Notes: generated from the letters alone by a model not told the origin. DNA of 64,000 nucleotides from Eutreptiella sp. 'Long Island Sound 2002' (GCA_964036045.1 OZ038383.1:9688430-9752429); one strand, 5' to 3'. Positions 1-10,286 are shown, counted from the first letter of the stretch. Made by a program: numbers and translations.

Positions 1-480
1 GGATCACTCTCTCTCCATAGTGCCATCTTAGGAGATGTGCACTCTTTGTTTTGGGTCCCATATGTGCTGAGGTGGCATGGTATGTGGCGATGAGGTCACT
101 GCCATGTCACATGGGATCTTCCTACTTAGTTAGGCTGACCAGGAATTGAACCCAGGACCTCTCAAAAAGAGGTGCCTAACCCCCTAGGGTGCATACCACT
201 AGGGCAGATAAGTATTCATGGAAAAACATAGATAAATTCATAGGTTCTACCTTAGGTATGTCAGTGCTCAGTCAACTCAGGAAAAGATGTTTTACTTCTG
301 ATTGAAAGGGGATTAAGGGGTCCACTCCATATCCTGATTGGGTGTTTGGTTCCATAGGTCAAAATGTGTTCTCACCACTTTTGGCTGGACCAATACTAAG
401 ATAAAAATGCATGGATGCTCAGTGCATCTCTAATACAACTAGAGTATGTCCCAAAGCAATGGAAAAGCACTTTTTCTTAC
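1..480 (-). repeat. 3' LTR of retrotransposon R1 (partial, cut by window edge)
   Basis: These 480 bases recur at 10603-11082 without a difference that I can see. The two copies flank the R1 gag and pol genes, so they are its LTRs. The start of the LTR in element orientation is at 480, directly after a purine tract; the rest lies beyond the left window edge. The identical copies suggest a recent insertion. Confidence 0.9.
139..206 (-). other. tRNA-like segment with pol III A and B boxes inside the R1 LTR
   Basis: On the minus strand, TGCCCTAGTGG (196-206) matches the tRNA A-box consensus with one mismatch, and GGTTCAATTCC (142-152) matches the B box with one mismatch. Between them is a 5-bp anticodon-like stem with a 7-base loop, TTTTTGA (157-173). 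I find no pairing acceptor stem, so this is a tRNA-derived relic or SINE-like head rather than a working tRNA gene. The second LTR copy has the same segment at 10741-10808. Confidence 0.55.
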
Positions 481-490
481 TCCCCCCTTG
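481..490 (-). other. Polypurine tract of R1
   Basis: The minus strand reads AAGGGGGGA directly before the LTR start at 480. This is the expected position of the plus-strand primer for reverse transcription, and it fixes the LTR boundary. Confidence 0.75.
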
Positions 491-2756
491 TGCTGTGGTG
501 GCCACCACTGTCGCATTTTAGGAAAAAGGGAATTTTTCTTGGCCTTTCCTTGGTTTCCACATCTACTTTAAAATACCTACAGTCTCCCTCACACTGGAAA
601 AATGGGTGCTCACCATGGCTGGCGCCCTTTTGCTGCTCTGATTGTACAGTTTCCTACAGAAGACTCAGCGCTCTTGGCGCTGCCGGGGCTCCTCTGGCTT
701 GGTTGGGTTAGATTGGGAGCATGCCAAACATGTGCATATGCATCCCTCCCTCCAAGACGCAGCGTCGACATAACCCAAACGCAAGACACATTATACACAC
801 TCGCATGGGTTCTCGTAAACCTGCTGGCGACCTGTGACCTGTCTTAGGGCGTAGGGAGTCGAGAAAGAAATTAATTTGCCCCTTGGTGGGGTCTTGGTTC
901 TGCTCAGTCTCTCCAGGCACCTGCGTTTCGGCCCGAACACGGCCTACTCAGCGAGGCTGCGCGTGGGTATCTGCAGAGGCAGGAACGGGAGAATTATGGA
1001 CGAATCCACGCAAAAACGAAGCGACGACACCAAAATCCGTCAAATGACGGCGTAGAATTTTTCTGAAACGACACACCTGAGCAGAATCCAATTGTGCATC
1101 AGAAGCACATTTTTATAGAAATTATAGTCATCTTTGGATTTTTTAAATCCAAAAATTCATACGTCCAAAATGGTGGCGCGCAGGAGCGGCTCCTAGCGAA
1201 GCGCCGGAAAATGGAAAAATAATGGAATTATAAACGTATGTATCACGTAGTCTTGAAAATGACGAGACACACATTAATAAACAAACATACAGATTCCACC
1301 CACACTAATAGAAGCTTCAAAAATTCAAGAATTCGAAAATCAATTGAAGAGACTTCAATGAATCAGGTATAAACTACAGGTATGCTCGTCTTGCATGCCG
1401 CATACACATTGCTCGTCTCGTGTCTCCGTGAACGAGTCGTGTAGCAGCGTTAACAACGATAACCACGATAGGACGCGGTAGAGGGATTGATTAGAAAGAT
1501 TGCAGATGATTAGCGGTCAGATCAGGGTGATTAGTCATACACACAAGTGCATAGCAACGTTCTTCGCGTGCGTCCCTTTTGTCCTCTCTCCTTGCTTCAC
1601 TTCCCAGCGGTAGGTAAGGTAGGTACGCCCAGGCGGGGCCACCCCCTGGTGGAGTCAAGATCGTGGTGGAGATGGGCAGGTTTGCCCACGTGATCGTGCA
1701 TAGTCGTGCATGCACACACGCATTAAAGGGTAGGCCACGCGAAGTGCGCACGGTAAACCTTGTTTAGGCTACCCAGGGGCTCCTCGGTACGTTCTTTAAG
1801 AGAACCTGAGGAGTCCCTTAACGCTTGCTTGCTTGATAAGGGTAGCTGCTCCATGCAGCGTGTTTGCGGACAGCGTATTATAGGGCACACTGAGAAGGGT
1901 ATAATACCTGGAGTGTGTCTTGGTTCCTCCGCCGCAAACGCCCTTTCATTTGCCTTTGCTTTACAGGTGGGCAGGTAGGGTGAGTGGTGCAGCAGCATTT
2001 TTTTTTATGCCCTGCTAAACAGGGGCGCAGATCACACAAACAAGGAACTCCGCTCCGCCTGTGGCAGAGCAGGGAGTCCGACTTCATCGACATCTGCGCC
2101 TTGCACACGAGAGCACTCCTTCCCTCCAAGCCCTTGCAGGGGAAACGCGTTGTGGCGTCCCCTGTGAGGCCACAGTAGCTTAGCAGCGCTGTGTTCTCTT
2201 GTCATTTCACAGGTGGGTCGCTAGGACCCTCGAGAACCTCCTCTTCGCAACGCCAAGTAGAGTGTGCGTGTAGGAGTGGTAGTCCTGCGTGGGGGCTAGA
2301 GCCAGTTGCCCAGCGCTCGCCCACCAGGATGGTGCCACTGTAGGGTGTGTAGGACCTGTAGGGGGCGTGTCACGGTCCCACCCTTTTCCTGCAATTTTAG
2401 CTGGGTTGGTGGGCTGTGACAGTGGGTTAGGTTAGTGTTTTTGGCCACATAGCAAACAGGCGTTTTGCATGCCTTCATAGCTTTTGGCCACCCCTCCCTT
2501 TAGTAGTCAGGTAGGTAGGGAAAACAATACCTGGACTAACACTCTGGGTATTCCCCCAAGGTTTTGCGCCAGCACAGAAATTGGGCGCATAGGGGAGGGG
2601 AGACCCGGGGCGTACCCCGTGGCATCAATAAGCCAACCCTCCAGGTTCAGCAAGGGCGCAGACTTGGGTATAATTAGGACACCACTTCTGCGGCTTGCTC
2701 TCAGGACCTTAGGACTAGCACATTCACACATACGCTTTGGCAGGTAAGGGTAAGGT
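491..2756 (-). other. Long non-coding 3' region of R1 between pol and the 3' LTR
   Basis: About 2.3 kb without a convincing gene. ORFs here are under about 100 codons, overlap on both strands and resemble nothing I recognise. The plus strand has several scattered GGTAGGT/CAGGTRGG-type motifs (near 1610, 1965, 2210, 2507 and 2740). The minus-strand complement is a pyrimidine-rich CTACCTGCC-like motif. No function is assigned. Confidence 0.5.
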
Positions 2757-5700
2757 TCAGTCCCTAGCTTTATTCTTGGAGGCAAGCGTCTCGGCGAGCC
2801 TCAACAACTCACCAAGGTTGTTCTGGGACAAGTAGTCAACCAGAACTGAGTTTAGGCGTCCCTCAGGTAGAACAAATGCAGAGAAGGGCTCCCAGGTGGC
2901 CTCTTCGACTCCAAACCCTTCCCAGAGGGTGAGGAAGCGCCAACCCTGGCGATAGCGGTGGCGTAGGACAGACTTCACCAGGTAGAAGCCCTCCTTAGCC
3001 ATCTCCTCGGCGTTCATGTCGGGGAGTTCACCTTCAACTTCCATAGGGCTGGCAGCCCCTTGTAGGTCCAGAGCGGCGATTTCCTCGTCGTTCAGCTCCC
3101 ACTCCTCCCCACAGAGGTCTTCAGGATCATGGTAGCGCTTCAGGTGTTGAGCGGCGCACACCAGGGTCCCCCCTAGACGGGGAGAACACCGCACCGTGAT
3201 ACGGTGACCATCCACAGATAGAATCTTGTACGGCCCGAAGTATGGGTCATCGCTGGTAGAGCGAGGCCAGGCGGGTAGTCGGCTGTGGTGCACCAGCACC
3301 CAGTCCCCCTCTTGGTAGGTGGCCGGTACTCGGTGCTTGTTCTTCTTGTTCCACTGACGCTCCCTCACTCTCTGGAGCATAGCCTTGGCCTTGTCCACCT
3401 TCGCTTGTTGCTCTTGGACCCACTCACCCACAGAAGAATGGGTGTCCTCTGGATAGGGGGCATGTAGGAACCACGCCGGGCGCCCCATGAATAGCTCATG
3501 TGGCGAGTAGCCAGTAGCTGAACTCTCTTGGGAGTTCATCATCAAGGATATGACGGGGAGTAGTCTCACCCAGTCTCTGGTGCGTTCAGTTTTGCACCAT
3601 ATCCTGACGTTCTCCTTCAGGACACGAATCTGTCGCTCACATAGGGGGTTGCTCGTGTGAGAGTAGGGAATCCCCGTAGACACCTGGACATTGAGGGACC
3701 TCAGGACCCTCTTGTACCAGCCAGTATCTGAGCGTACTCGTACGTCCTCATCGGAGTTGATCTCCTTGGGCGCCCCATAGACACAAAACCACTCCTCCAG
3801 GAGTATCTTGATAGTCTCCTCTCCGGTAATGTGCTTGGTACATGGGAACACCCTGGTAAACCTGGTCAACCCACAGGTTACCACGAGGGCGAAGTCATAG
3901 CCCCCGAACTTCGGCATCTCCGTGTAGTCCACGTATAGAACACTGTTAGCACAGTGAGGGATGGGCAGGGTCGAGTAGAGACCTCTGTCCCTGATATCCC
4001 CTGGTTTACAGGACCTGCACGGGCACTTGTCCACGATAGGCAGGAGCGTCTTCCGCAGCTGGTCGTCAGTCCACGTAGTGTGGAACCACTGCTTGAACAG
4101 CCTCAGGGTACGGTCAGCACCCACATGACCACTGGACTCATGGGTCCACTTCAGCAGCGCTGGGACTCGGTCACTAGGCACCACGATGCGGTCCTCGTGC
4201 CAGAGGTAGCTCTTGTCCCGCTTCCACTGGTCTTGGTTGACCAGGAGGGGTTCAAGGCGTTTCTCCAGGCGCCGGTAGATATCCCCAAACTCCTGTAGGT
4301 ACTCCGATTGTTGGAGTCCATCCAGGGGGCGTATCATGGTCATGTTCAGGTCCAGGTGTACGTCCATACGGCTGAACGCTTCCTTAGCCAGCGCTTCAGA
4401 CCGGGCACCAATCAGGGCGTCGAAGTTGTTGCGGCTGATGTAGTCAGCACACTCGTTCTTCACTCCCTGGATATGGTGTACCGTCAGCCGTAGTTGACTG
4501 AGGTAGGTCCACCAGCGACGTAGCTTGGCCTTCTCAGGTGGGGGGCCCTTCTGGAAACTGCGGACCGGTTCTTGGTCGCATAGCCAGACCACAGGGTTAC
4601 TCCCCAACAGTCGTGCTTGTGAGGATAGCACCAGCATACCCGCGAGCAGTTCCTGCTCATAGGTGGAGTAGTTCCCCCTGGCCTGGTTCCACTTCCAGTT
4701 CCAATGGCCCAGAGGTACTAGGACCCACTTGTCGTCAGGGTAGCTGTGCTTGAGGGTTCCATCTCGGTTGAGACCTTCCGTCCCCCATTGGGAAATGGCC
4801 GAGTCGAACTCCTCCTTCTCTAGTGCTTGCCACTGGAACAACGTTCCACCACCGCCCACATTGCTGGCGTCGGTCACCAGGATAATCTCCCCTTGTGCCC
4901 TAGGCACGCCCAAGCACTTAGCGTTGGCTACCTTGTCCTTGAGCTCGTCAAACGCTTGTTGCTCTTGTGGGCCCCAGCGCCAAGTAGTACTCTTCTTGAT
5001 CAAGTCAGTCAGTACTGCGCTGGTGTAGGTGAAGTTTTTGATGTGGCGGCGATAGAAGTTGCACGCCCCAATGAAACTGCGTACATCATGAAGTCCTTTC
5101 TTGGGGTCTTCGTGTCGTACCTTGGCATCCATCAGGGGTTTGGCCTTAGAGGCCGCTGGGGTCCACCACCCATAGCCAACGTCAAACCCCAGGTACTGCA
5201 TGGTCTCCTGCATGAACTCACACTTCTCCAGCTTGAGTCGTGTGTGGTTCTCCTGGCAGACCGCAAAGAACTCACCCAAGAGGATTAGGTGATCCTCCTG
5301 GGTATTGGTCCCGAGGCATACATCGTCGATGTGAGCCTCCATCTGGGCCCCACGGGATATGAGCTCCTGCACCTTAGGTCTCCTTCGTAGGATGGACAAG
5401 ATCTTGTTCATCAGCTCTTGGAACAGAGCGGGGGCGTTAGCCACGCCGAAGGGCATGACCTTCCACTTGAAAACCCTCCCCTGAGGGGTGATGAAGGCCA
5501 GTAGTTCCTGCGCGTTGGGCGTCAGGTCCACTTGCCAGAATCCACTTCGCTTGTCCATCTTGGTCTTGTAGCGACAGGAGGCTATCTTCTCCAGGGTAGA
5601 CTCCATATTGGGAATGGACCCTGAGTGGTTCAACGTCTTCTTGTTCAGCTCTCCATAGTCCACTACCAGCCGTTTGGCTGTAGACCCAGGTTTAGCCACC

Positions 5701-7685
5701 AGGAAACAGGGGCTGCAGTGTAGGGGGTAGTCCCCATCCTTGTACTCCAGGACTAGGCCAGCGTCGATACATTCTTGTATCTGTCGCTCAATCTCGTCGG
5801 CCTGCTCTTTAGGAGCTGGATAGGGTCTCCTCCGGATCTTGTGACCCACGAACTCGGGTTTCAGCTTGAGGTCCATCTGTACCAGCTTGTCGCATGAGGC
5901 TGGAGGGGGTAGTTCTCCGAACACCTCCAGATAGGTCCTTATCAGCTTTTGTACCCGCGGGTCCAGTACCTTGATCTTGTCCTCCATGTCCTCGTCGGAG
6001 TGTAAGTTGCTTGCCCCTTGAATAGACGTCGGGAGGTGGTCCTCCACCGACTCTTCGCCCGCGGTCGCATCCTTCAGCCCTTGGTAGGCATACAGAAGGT
6101 CTTGCTCAACCATCTCCGGTGGACGATGGCAACATAGGCACGCTTTAGGGGGTTCACATACACATTCCTCCGAGAGGTCGTCCTCCTCTGGGGTCCTCAC
6201 ATGGGCACCCCACACGCTCTTCATGAGCTTGAGATCTACCTCCCTTTGCCAGGTGGTGATCTTCTGTTCGAGGTCCTCCTTCAATTGGGAGAGGTCTCCC
6301 ATACGTCCTTGCTTCAGTGGCCACGAGCTGCGGGTAGGCTTCGCGTAGCATAGCTTTTTCGCCACCAACTTCCTCTTGGAATCTACATACTCCCTGAGCC
6401 TGGATCGAGGGTCCAGCTCTTCATCCACGGGGTCTTCCACCCTCATGGAGAGTAGGGGTTTTAGTGGGGCGACGTACTCGGCGTTCTCCACTTCTTCCAC
6501 CGCAGTCTGCACGAAGAAGGCGTCGTGCTCAGTTTCGTCGTCTGAGTGGATAGAGCTAGGTAGCTCAGATAGTCCACACTCAGAGACTCCATCAGGAACA
6601 GGTACATGACAGGGAGAGTTGGGGGCGTTGGTGTCAGTCACGACGTACTCATCTCCTCCGGGTGTAGTTTCAACAGCATCTTGAGGTCGTAGGCGATCCT
6701 TCAAGTCACCCAAGGCGAGTCCATCGCTTTCTCGTTGTATAGCCTGGACCAGAGTAGGGTCCAGGTCTTCCCAGGGGATGGTGGTTAGACTCCCGTCCAC
6801 CACGCTGAGCATACTCCCCCATCCAGGCTTCCCAATGGGCGTCTTGCGTCCCAGAGGCACGTAGATGGCCTCATCAGGCAACCGCACGGAGCTGATAGTC
6901 AGCTTGTCAAGGAGGGTTCGCCAGTACTCGTTGCCCCCATGGGCTCCCCAATCGGGGGAACACAGGACCATACGGGAACGTTCCAAGGCCACCTTGGTCA
7001 GCACCTTCCCCAGTTCACTGAATCTGGGGTTCCCGTAGGCCATCCCGAAAGAGGGCCAGTAAAATTTGTAGCTGCAGTTCTTCCCCTTGCTGCAGTATAG
7101 GTCCAGTACATGCTGCTTGTCGCTGGCGAACAGTTCCACACTTAGGTCTTCTCGAGAGTAACCCAACTCTTTCAGACCTTGGTCTAGGACTTCCCCCAAT
7201 AATTGGTAGTCCTCAGTTTTGGAGGCCGCCATCATGTTCGAGGGCTCCTCCTTCGATAGTCTCAGGTAACTCGAGGTATGTTCCGACTGCTCCAGTGGCA
7301 CAGACTCTCTGCCACTGCCGTGGTCCACGTACAGGAGGTAGGGCGCTTGCAGCGTCAGGGATTGTATCTGGGAGTGCTGCACGAAGAAGTCAGTCCCCAG
7401 TACAAAGTCGAAGGCATCAGTATCCATCACATAGAACCGATGGGCGATAGTCCTGGAGCCCATAGGTACCTCCACTTCGCAGTCCCCGCAGCTGTGCACC
7501 ACATGTCCATCTCCCATCCGTATAGCGGCGGTGGTCATGGTGTTCTTCAGGCTCCCACAAGGTAAAATTTTCTTGGCCACTATCGATATTGTGGCTCCAG
7601 TATCCAGTACCCCCAGGTACTCACGTCCCCCTAGTCGGATACGTACCCAAAACACCAGGTCTTGGGTGCCACCAGAGCGTCCCCG
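2757..7685 (-). CDS. pol: R1 Pol polyprotein (protease, RT, RNase H, integrase, chromodomain-like tail)
   Basis: Ty3/gypsy-type polyprotein of about 1630 residues. Numbered from 7655, it has a protease motif DTGA (about residues 18-21), then a Dam-like scaffold (about 171-262) and reverse transcriptase whose active site is AHIDDV (5319-5333), with His in place of the usual Tyr. RNase H follows (VTDAS). The integrase has an H-x4-H/C-x2-C zinc region and D,D(35)E signatures. A chromodomain-like tail with WEGF and TWEP follows at about 1565-1620. The frame is continuous with gag across one UGA. The codon at 7655 is GTG and there is no suitable nearby ATG, so Pol is probably made only as a Gag-Pol readthrough product. 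No internal stop was seen, so the gene looks functional. Confidence 0.93.
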   Translation of the reverse strand, partial: RGRSGGTQDLVFWVRIRLGGREYLGVLDTGATISIVAKKILPCGSLKNTMTTAAIRMGDGHVVHSCGDCEVEVPMGSRTIAHRFYVMDTDAFDFVLGTDFFVQHSQIQSLTLQAPYLLYVDHGSGRESVPLEQSEHTSSYLRLSKEEPSNMMAASKTEDYQLLGEVLDQGLKELGYSREDLSVELFASDKQHVLDLYCSKGKNCSYKFYWPSFGMAYGNPRFSELGKVLTKVALERSRMVLCSPDWGAHGGNEYWRTLLDKLTISSVRLPDEAIYVPLGRKTPIGKPGWGSMLSVVDGSLTTIPWEDLDPTLVQAIQRESDGLALGDLKDRLRPQDAVETTPGGDEYVVTDTNAPNSPCHVPVPDGVSECGLSELPSSIHSDDETEHDAFFVQTAVEEVENAEYVAPLKPLLSMRVEDPVDEELDPRSRLREYVDSKRKLVAKKLCYAKPTRSSWPLKQGRMGDLSQLKEDLEQKITTWQREVDLKLMKSVWGAHVRTPEEDDLSEECVCEPPKACLCCHRPPEMVEQDLLYAYQGLKDATAGEESVEDHLPTSIQGASNLHSDEDMEDKIKVLDPRVQKLIRTYLEVFGELPPPASCDKLVQMDLKLKPEFVGHKIRRRPYPAPKEQADEIERQIQECIDAGLVLEYKDGDYPLHCSPCFLVAKPGSTAKRLVVDYGELNKKTLNHSGSIPNMESTLEKIASCRYKTKMDKRSGFWQVDLTPNAQELLAFITPQGRVFKWKVMPFGVANAPALFQELMNKILSILRRRPKVQELISRGAQMEAHIDDVCLGTNTQEDHLILLGEFFAVCQENHTRLKLEKCEFMQETMQYLGFDVGYGWWTPAASKAKPLMDAKVRHEDPKKGLHDVRSFIGACNFYRRHIKNFTYTSAVLTDLIKKSTTWRWGPQEQQAFDELKDKVANAKCLGVPRAQGEIILVTDASNVGGGGTLFQWQALEKEEFDSAISQWGTEGLNRDGTLKHSYPDDKWVLVPLGHWNWKWNQARGNYSTYEQELLAGMLVLSSQARLLGSNPVVWLCDQEPVRSFQKGPPPEKAKLRRWWTYLSQLRLTVHHIQGVKNECADYISRNNFDALIGARSEALAKEAFSRMDVHLDLNMTMIRPLDGLQQSEYLQEFGDIYRRLEKRLEPLLVNQDQWKRDKSYLWHEDRIVVPSDRVPALLKWTHESSGHVGADRTLRLFKQWFHTTWTDDQLRKTLLPIVDKCPCRSCKPGDIRDRGLYSTLPIPHCANSVLYVDYTEMPKFGGYDFALVVTCGLTRFTRVFPCTKHITGEETIKILLEEWFCVYGAPKEINSDEDVRVRSDTGWYKRVLRSLNVQVSTGIPYSHTSNPLCERQIRVLKENVRIWCKTERTRDWVRLLPVISLMMNSQESSATGYSPHELFMGRPAWFLHAPYPEDTHSSVGEWVQEQQAKVDKAKAMLQRVRERQWNKKNKHRVPATYQEGDWVLVHHSRLPAWPRSTSDDPYFGPYKILSVDGHRITVRCSPRLGGTLVCAAQHLKRYHDPEDLCGEEWELNDEEIAALDLQGAASPMEVEGELPDMNAEEMAKEGFYLVKSVLRHRYRQGWRFLTLWEGFGVEEATWEPFSAFVLPEGRLNSVLVDYLSQNNLGELLRLAETLASKNKARD

Positions 7686-7688
7686 TCA
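7675..7688 (-). promoter_or_regulatory. Candidate gag stop-codon readthrough site of R1 (UGA CGG)
   Basis: Gag ends at UGA (7686-7688), followed in frame by CGG GGA CGC. Pol continues in the same frame. UGA-CGG is the core of a known class of viral readthrough contexts (tobravirus type). Its use here is inferred from the shared frame, the lack of a pol ATG and the same arrangement in R2, R3 and R4. Confidence 0.65.
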
Positions 7689-10187
7689 GAATTCCGCGGG
7701 ACAGGTCACCTCGAACCCCTTGTTCCGCAATTTGCGGGCCATCCTCATGAAACGGCTTCTCTTCTTGGCGTTGCCGTCGTCACCACCTTCATGCTCACGC
7801 TTGGCTCCTTGTTCTTGCTGGGCCTGCGTCTGTGAGCGTGTGGTAGGTCCAGACTGCCCTCCAGAGGGCTCGGAGTTCCCCCCTGGATTAGGGTTGGGGT
7901 TACCTCCGTTCTTGTCCTTGTTCTTGTTGTCGTTCTGGCGATTAGCGCCTCCTCCTCGTCCGCCTTGACCCTTGTCTTGACCACCTTGACCACGTCCTTT
8001 CGACTTGCCCTTGCCGGAGTCGTTGCCTTTGGACTTGCCTCCACCTTTGCCTGAGCTTTTGCCAGGATCTTCCCCCTTAAGCTTCGCCGATAGGCGTTGC
8101 TTATGGTAGCACTCGTCCTCATAGTGCTTCCGCTTACCGCAGAATGCACACGTGATGGTGCAGCGGTAATGATCCGGCAGCTTCACCTTGGCGCCGGTGA
8201 TCTTTTCCTGCTGCTTCCCCTGGACAACAAAGCAGTCTCGCTGCTCGCAGTCGGAGGCATGCTGCAGGTGGCCCTGTTCATCTCTGGCATCACACCAGAA
8301 TAGCTCCTTCACGTTCTCCATTAGGCGGGCGTGGGCGTGTTTGGGGGTAGTCCCCTGCCCAGGTCGGGACCCTTGGTACCCTTTGCCTCCAGAACCTCCA
8401 CCACCAGGACGGTAGTGGTTCAGGTGTTGGTCGCTCTCCTTCTCCAGCGCCATCTCCAGGAGCAGCACGCATAGATCCTCGTAGCGGAGGGATCTAGCCT
8501 TGCGCTCGGCCGTCAGACGGCACTCGTCCCATAGCTCACGGGGGAGCTTGGAGCACAACCAAAACAGCAGGTCGTCGCTGCTGTAGGAACCGGGCGTCAG
8601 TCGTCCAGCCCAGTGGTCCAGGTCCGCCAACAGCTCGGAGACTCTGCCGGGTTTAGGGTTGTTCGGCAGCACGGGCAGGTTCTGGATCTCGGCCCTGATG
8701 GAGAGGTCGGTCTCGTAGGTTGGGTACTGCCTCTCCAGGGCAACCAACACGTCGGCAAAGGTGGCGGAGTTGGTGACGATCTGCCTGACCTGCTTCTCCA
8801 GGTACTTCGTCTTGCAGCACTGCAGGAGCAGGTCGCACTTCACTCGCCCACTCGCGTGGGTTTGGCCGGTCAGTCGTAGGAACCGGCCAAAGTTCTCAGC
8901 GAACTCGCTGAGGTCCTTGCCTGTGAATTCAGGCAGGTTTACCACTATCTTGGAGGTGGCAATAGCCTTCGCCTCCTGAGCTCGGCGTCCTTCAGGGCGT
9001 CGGGTCTTCTTCTTCTTCTTCTTCTTCTTCTTACCCTTGGGGTCCTCGGGGTCCTCAGGGTCTTCGTCATCCGATGGCGAAGAAGAAGTCATCGAAGGCG
9101 GCCCATCATCGGAGGGGTCTCCGCCTAGATCACTGGAGCCATAAGGCTCCACGTCCACCATAGCCCTTAGGGCTGTCAGCCCCAGCTGGTCCAGCTCGGC
9201 CCTCGTCGAGTTCGTCACGTGACTGTAGGGCGGCTGGGCTGTCCTCGGGACGAATGGGCTTCTTGGTACTGCTGCAGGAGTCGGCATCGGTCGGCTCCTC
9301 AGGCTCCCCAGGGTATTCGTCAACCCTGCCGCCAGGTGGTTAGCCTGTACTCGGTGGGGTGACATTCCCACTGTCGTAGGTGACGCATGGGACGGGATCA
9401 TCAGGGGCTGCAGTTTCTCCCTGATCTCTTGCGTGAGGTCGCTCACGATTTGCGAAGTGGCTCCTCGGAGCACCTCATCGATCTCCGACCGCGTCAGGGA
9501 CCTGTTGGAGGATCTTCCCGATCCTCTACTCCTGCCTCCCAGAGACTCTGGTCCTCTCCTCAACCCACTCAGGGGTGCATACCCAGGTGCACACCCAGGA
9601 GCATACCCAGGAACTTCCATGTAGGTTCCAGTGGCGTGGAGTGGATGGGGATGGTCAGCCGCATACCAACGCGGCGCAGAGCTGGAAGCCACCGGCTCAC
9701 TGGCAGTAGTTGCCTCAAGGAGCGCAGTGGTAGGTGGGCCCATGCCATAGGCGGGGTAGTGAGGCATGCCAGTAAAGCCTGTGCCCTCTGCCATAGGCTG
9801 GTTGGTTGTGGAAGTGGATGTAGCGGCGGCTGGGTGTGTGGTGGTTATGGGAGAGGGTGATGCTTGGAGGCCAGAAGCGCTTGGTGCGCCTTCGAAGGTA
9901 GGGACTTCCGTCGGGTCTTGCCCTTGCTCCTCTCCTTCGTCTGCTCCTTCTCCAGCATCCTTCTCGCTCTCGTTTCCTCTCTTCCTCTTCACAGGCTGAG
10001 GTTGAGAGACCATTTCCTTCACCGACAGGGCCCCAAAGGCCGTCTGGAGGCCATCCAAGGAGTCCTCCGCCGTATCCATTGGCCCATGTAAGGGCTCCAC
10101 CGAAGGTACAGCGTCAGGCGCCGGCCTTGCCGGTGTCTCTGGCGCTGGCGCTGTGTTCACCTCGGCGTCCACTCTTCCTGGATCCAT
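7686..10187 (-). CDS. gag: R1 Gag protein
   Basis: An 833-codon ORF with a true ATG (10185-10187), 86 bases downstream of the primer binding site. Gag is the structural protein of the retrotransposon particle. The N-terminal third is low in complexity and rich in Pro, Ser and Thr. A lysine run of about ten residues (near 9005-9030) precedes the capsid-like region, which contains TGKDLSEFAENFGRFLRL. A CCHC zinc knuckle with C-x2-C-x4-H-x4-C spacing lies at 8109-8150. A Gly/Lys/Asn-rich basic C-terminus follows, typical of nucleocapsid. The ORF is unbroken. Assignment rests on the knuckle, the position before pol and the element structure, because gag sequences diverge quickly. Confidence 0.88.
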   Translation of the reverse strand: MDPGRVDAEVNTAPAPETPARPAPDAVPSVEPLHGPMDTAEDSLDGLQTAFGALSVKEMVSQPQPVKRKRGNESEKDAGEGADEGEEQGQDPTEVPTFEGAPSASGLQASPSPITTTHPAAATSTSTTNQPMAEGTGFTGMPHYPAYGMGPPTTALLEATTASEPVASSSAPRWYAADHPHPLHATGTYMEVPGYAPGCAPGYAPLSGLRRGPESLGGRSRGSGRSSNRSLTRSEIDEVLRGATSQIVSDLTQEIREKLQPLMIPSHASPTTVGMSPHRVQANHLAAGLTNTLGSLRSRPMPTPAAVPRSPFVPRTAQPPYSHVTNSTRAELDQLGLTALRAMVDVEPYGSSDLGGDPSDDGPPSMTSSSPSDDEDPEDPEDPKGKKKKKKKKKTRRPEGRRAQEAKAIATSKIVVNLPEFTGKDLSEFAENFGRFLRLTGQTHASGRVKCDLLLQCCKTKYLEKQVRQIVTNSATFADVLVALERQYPTYETDLSIRAEIQNLPVLPNNPKPGRVSELLADLDHWAGRLTPGSYSSDDLLFWLCSKLPRELWDECRLTAERKARSLRYEDLCVLLLEMALEKESDQHLNHYRPGGGGSGGKGYQGSRPGQGTTPKHAHARLMENVKELFWCDARDEQGHLQHASDCEQRDCFVVQGKQQEKITGAKVKLPDHYRCTITCAFCGKRKHYEDECYHKQRLSAKLKGEDPGKSSGKGGGKSKGNDSGKGKSKGRGQGGQDKGQGGRGGGANRQNDNKNKDKNGGNPNPNPGGNSEPSGGQSGPTTRSQTQAQQEQGAKREHEGGDDGNAKKRSRFMRMARKLRNKGFEVTCPAEF

Positions 10188-10273
10188 CTTAATTCACCCT
10201 TCTGCTTATGTTTGCCTGCTCGGAGCACTGGTTGTACGGCGCGGGGTCGCTGCCGGTGCACAGAGACAGGCTG

Positions 10274-10286
10274 CCTCTTGCTACCA
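10274..10286 (-). other. Primer binding site of R1 (initiator-Met tRNA type)
   Basis: The minus strand begins TGGTAGCA here, complementary to the eight terminal bases of initiator tRNA-Met (TGCTACCA). The match continues as AGAGG with one extra base. Its position between the LTR and the gag ATG is right for a PBS, and it places the LTR end at about 10287. Confidence 0.65.

Noticed and set aside
139-206. Functional tRNA-Lys(TTT) gene
   Set aside because: The anticodon-like loop is right, but no acceptor stem pairs.
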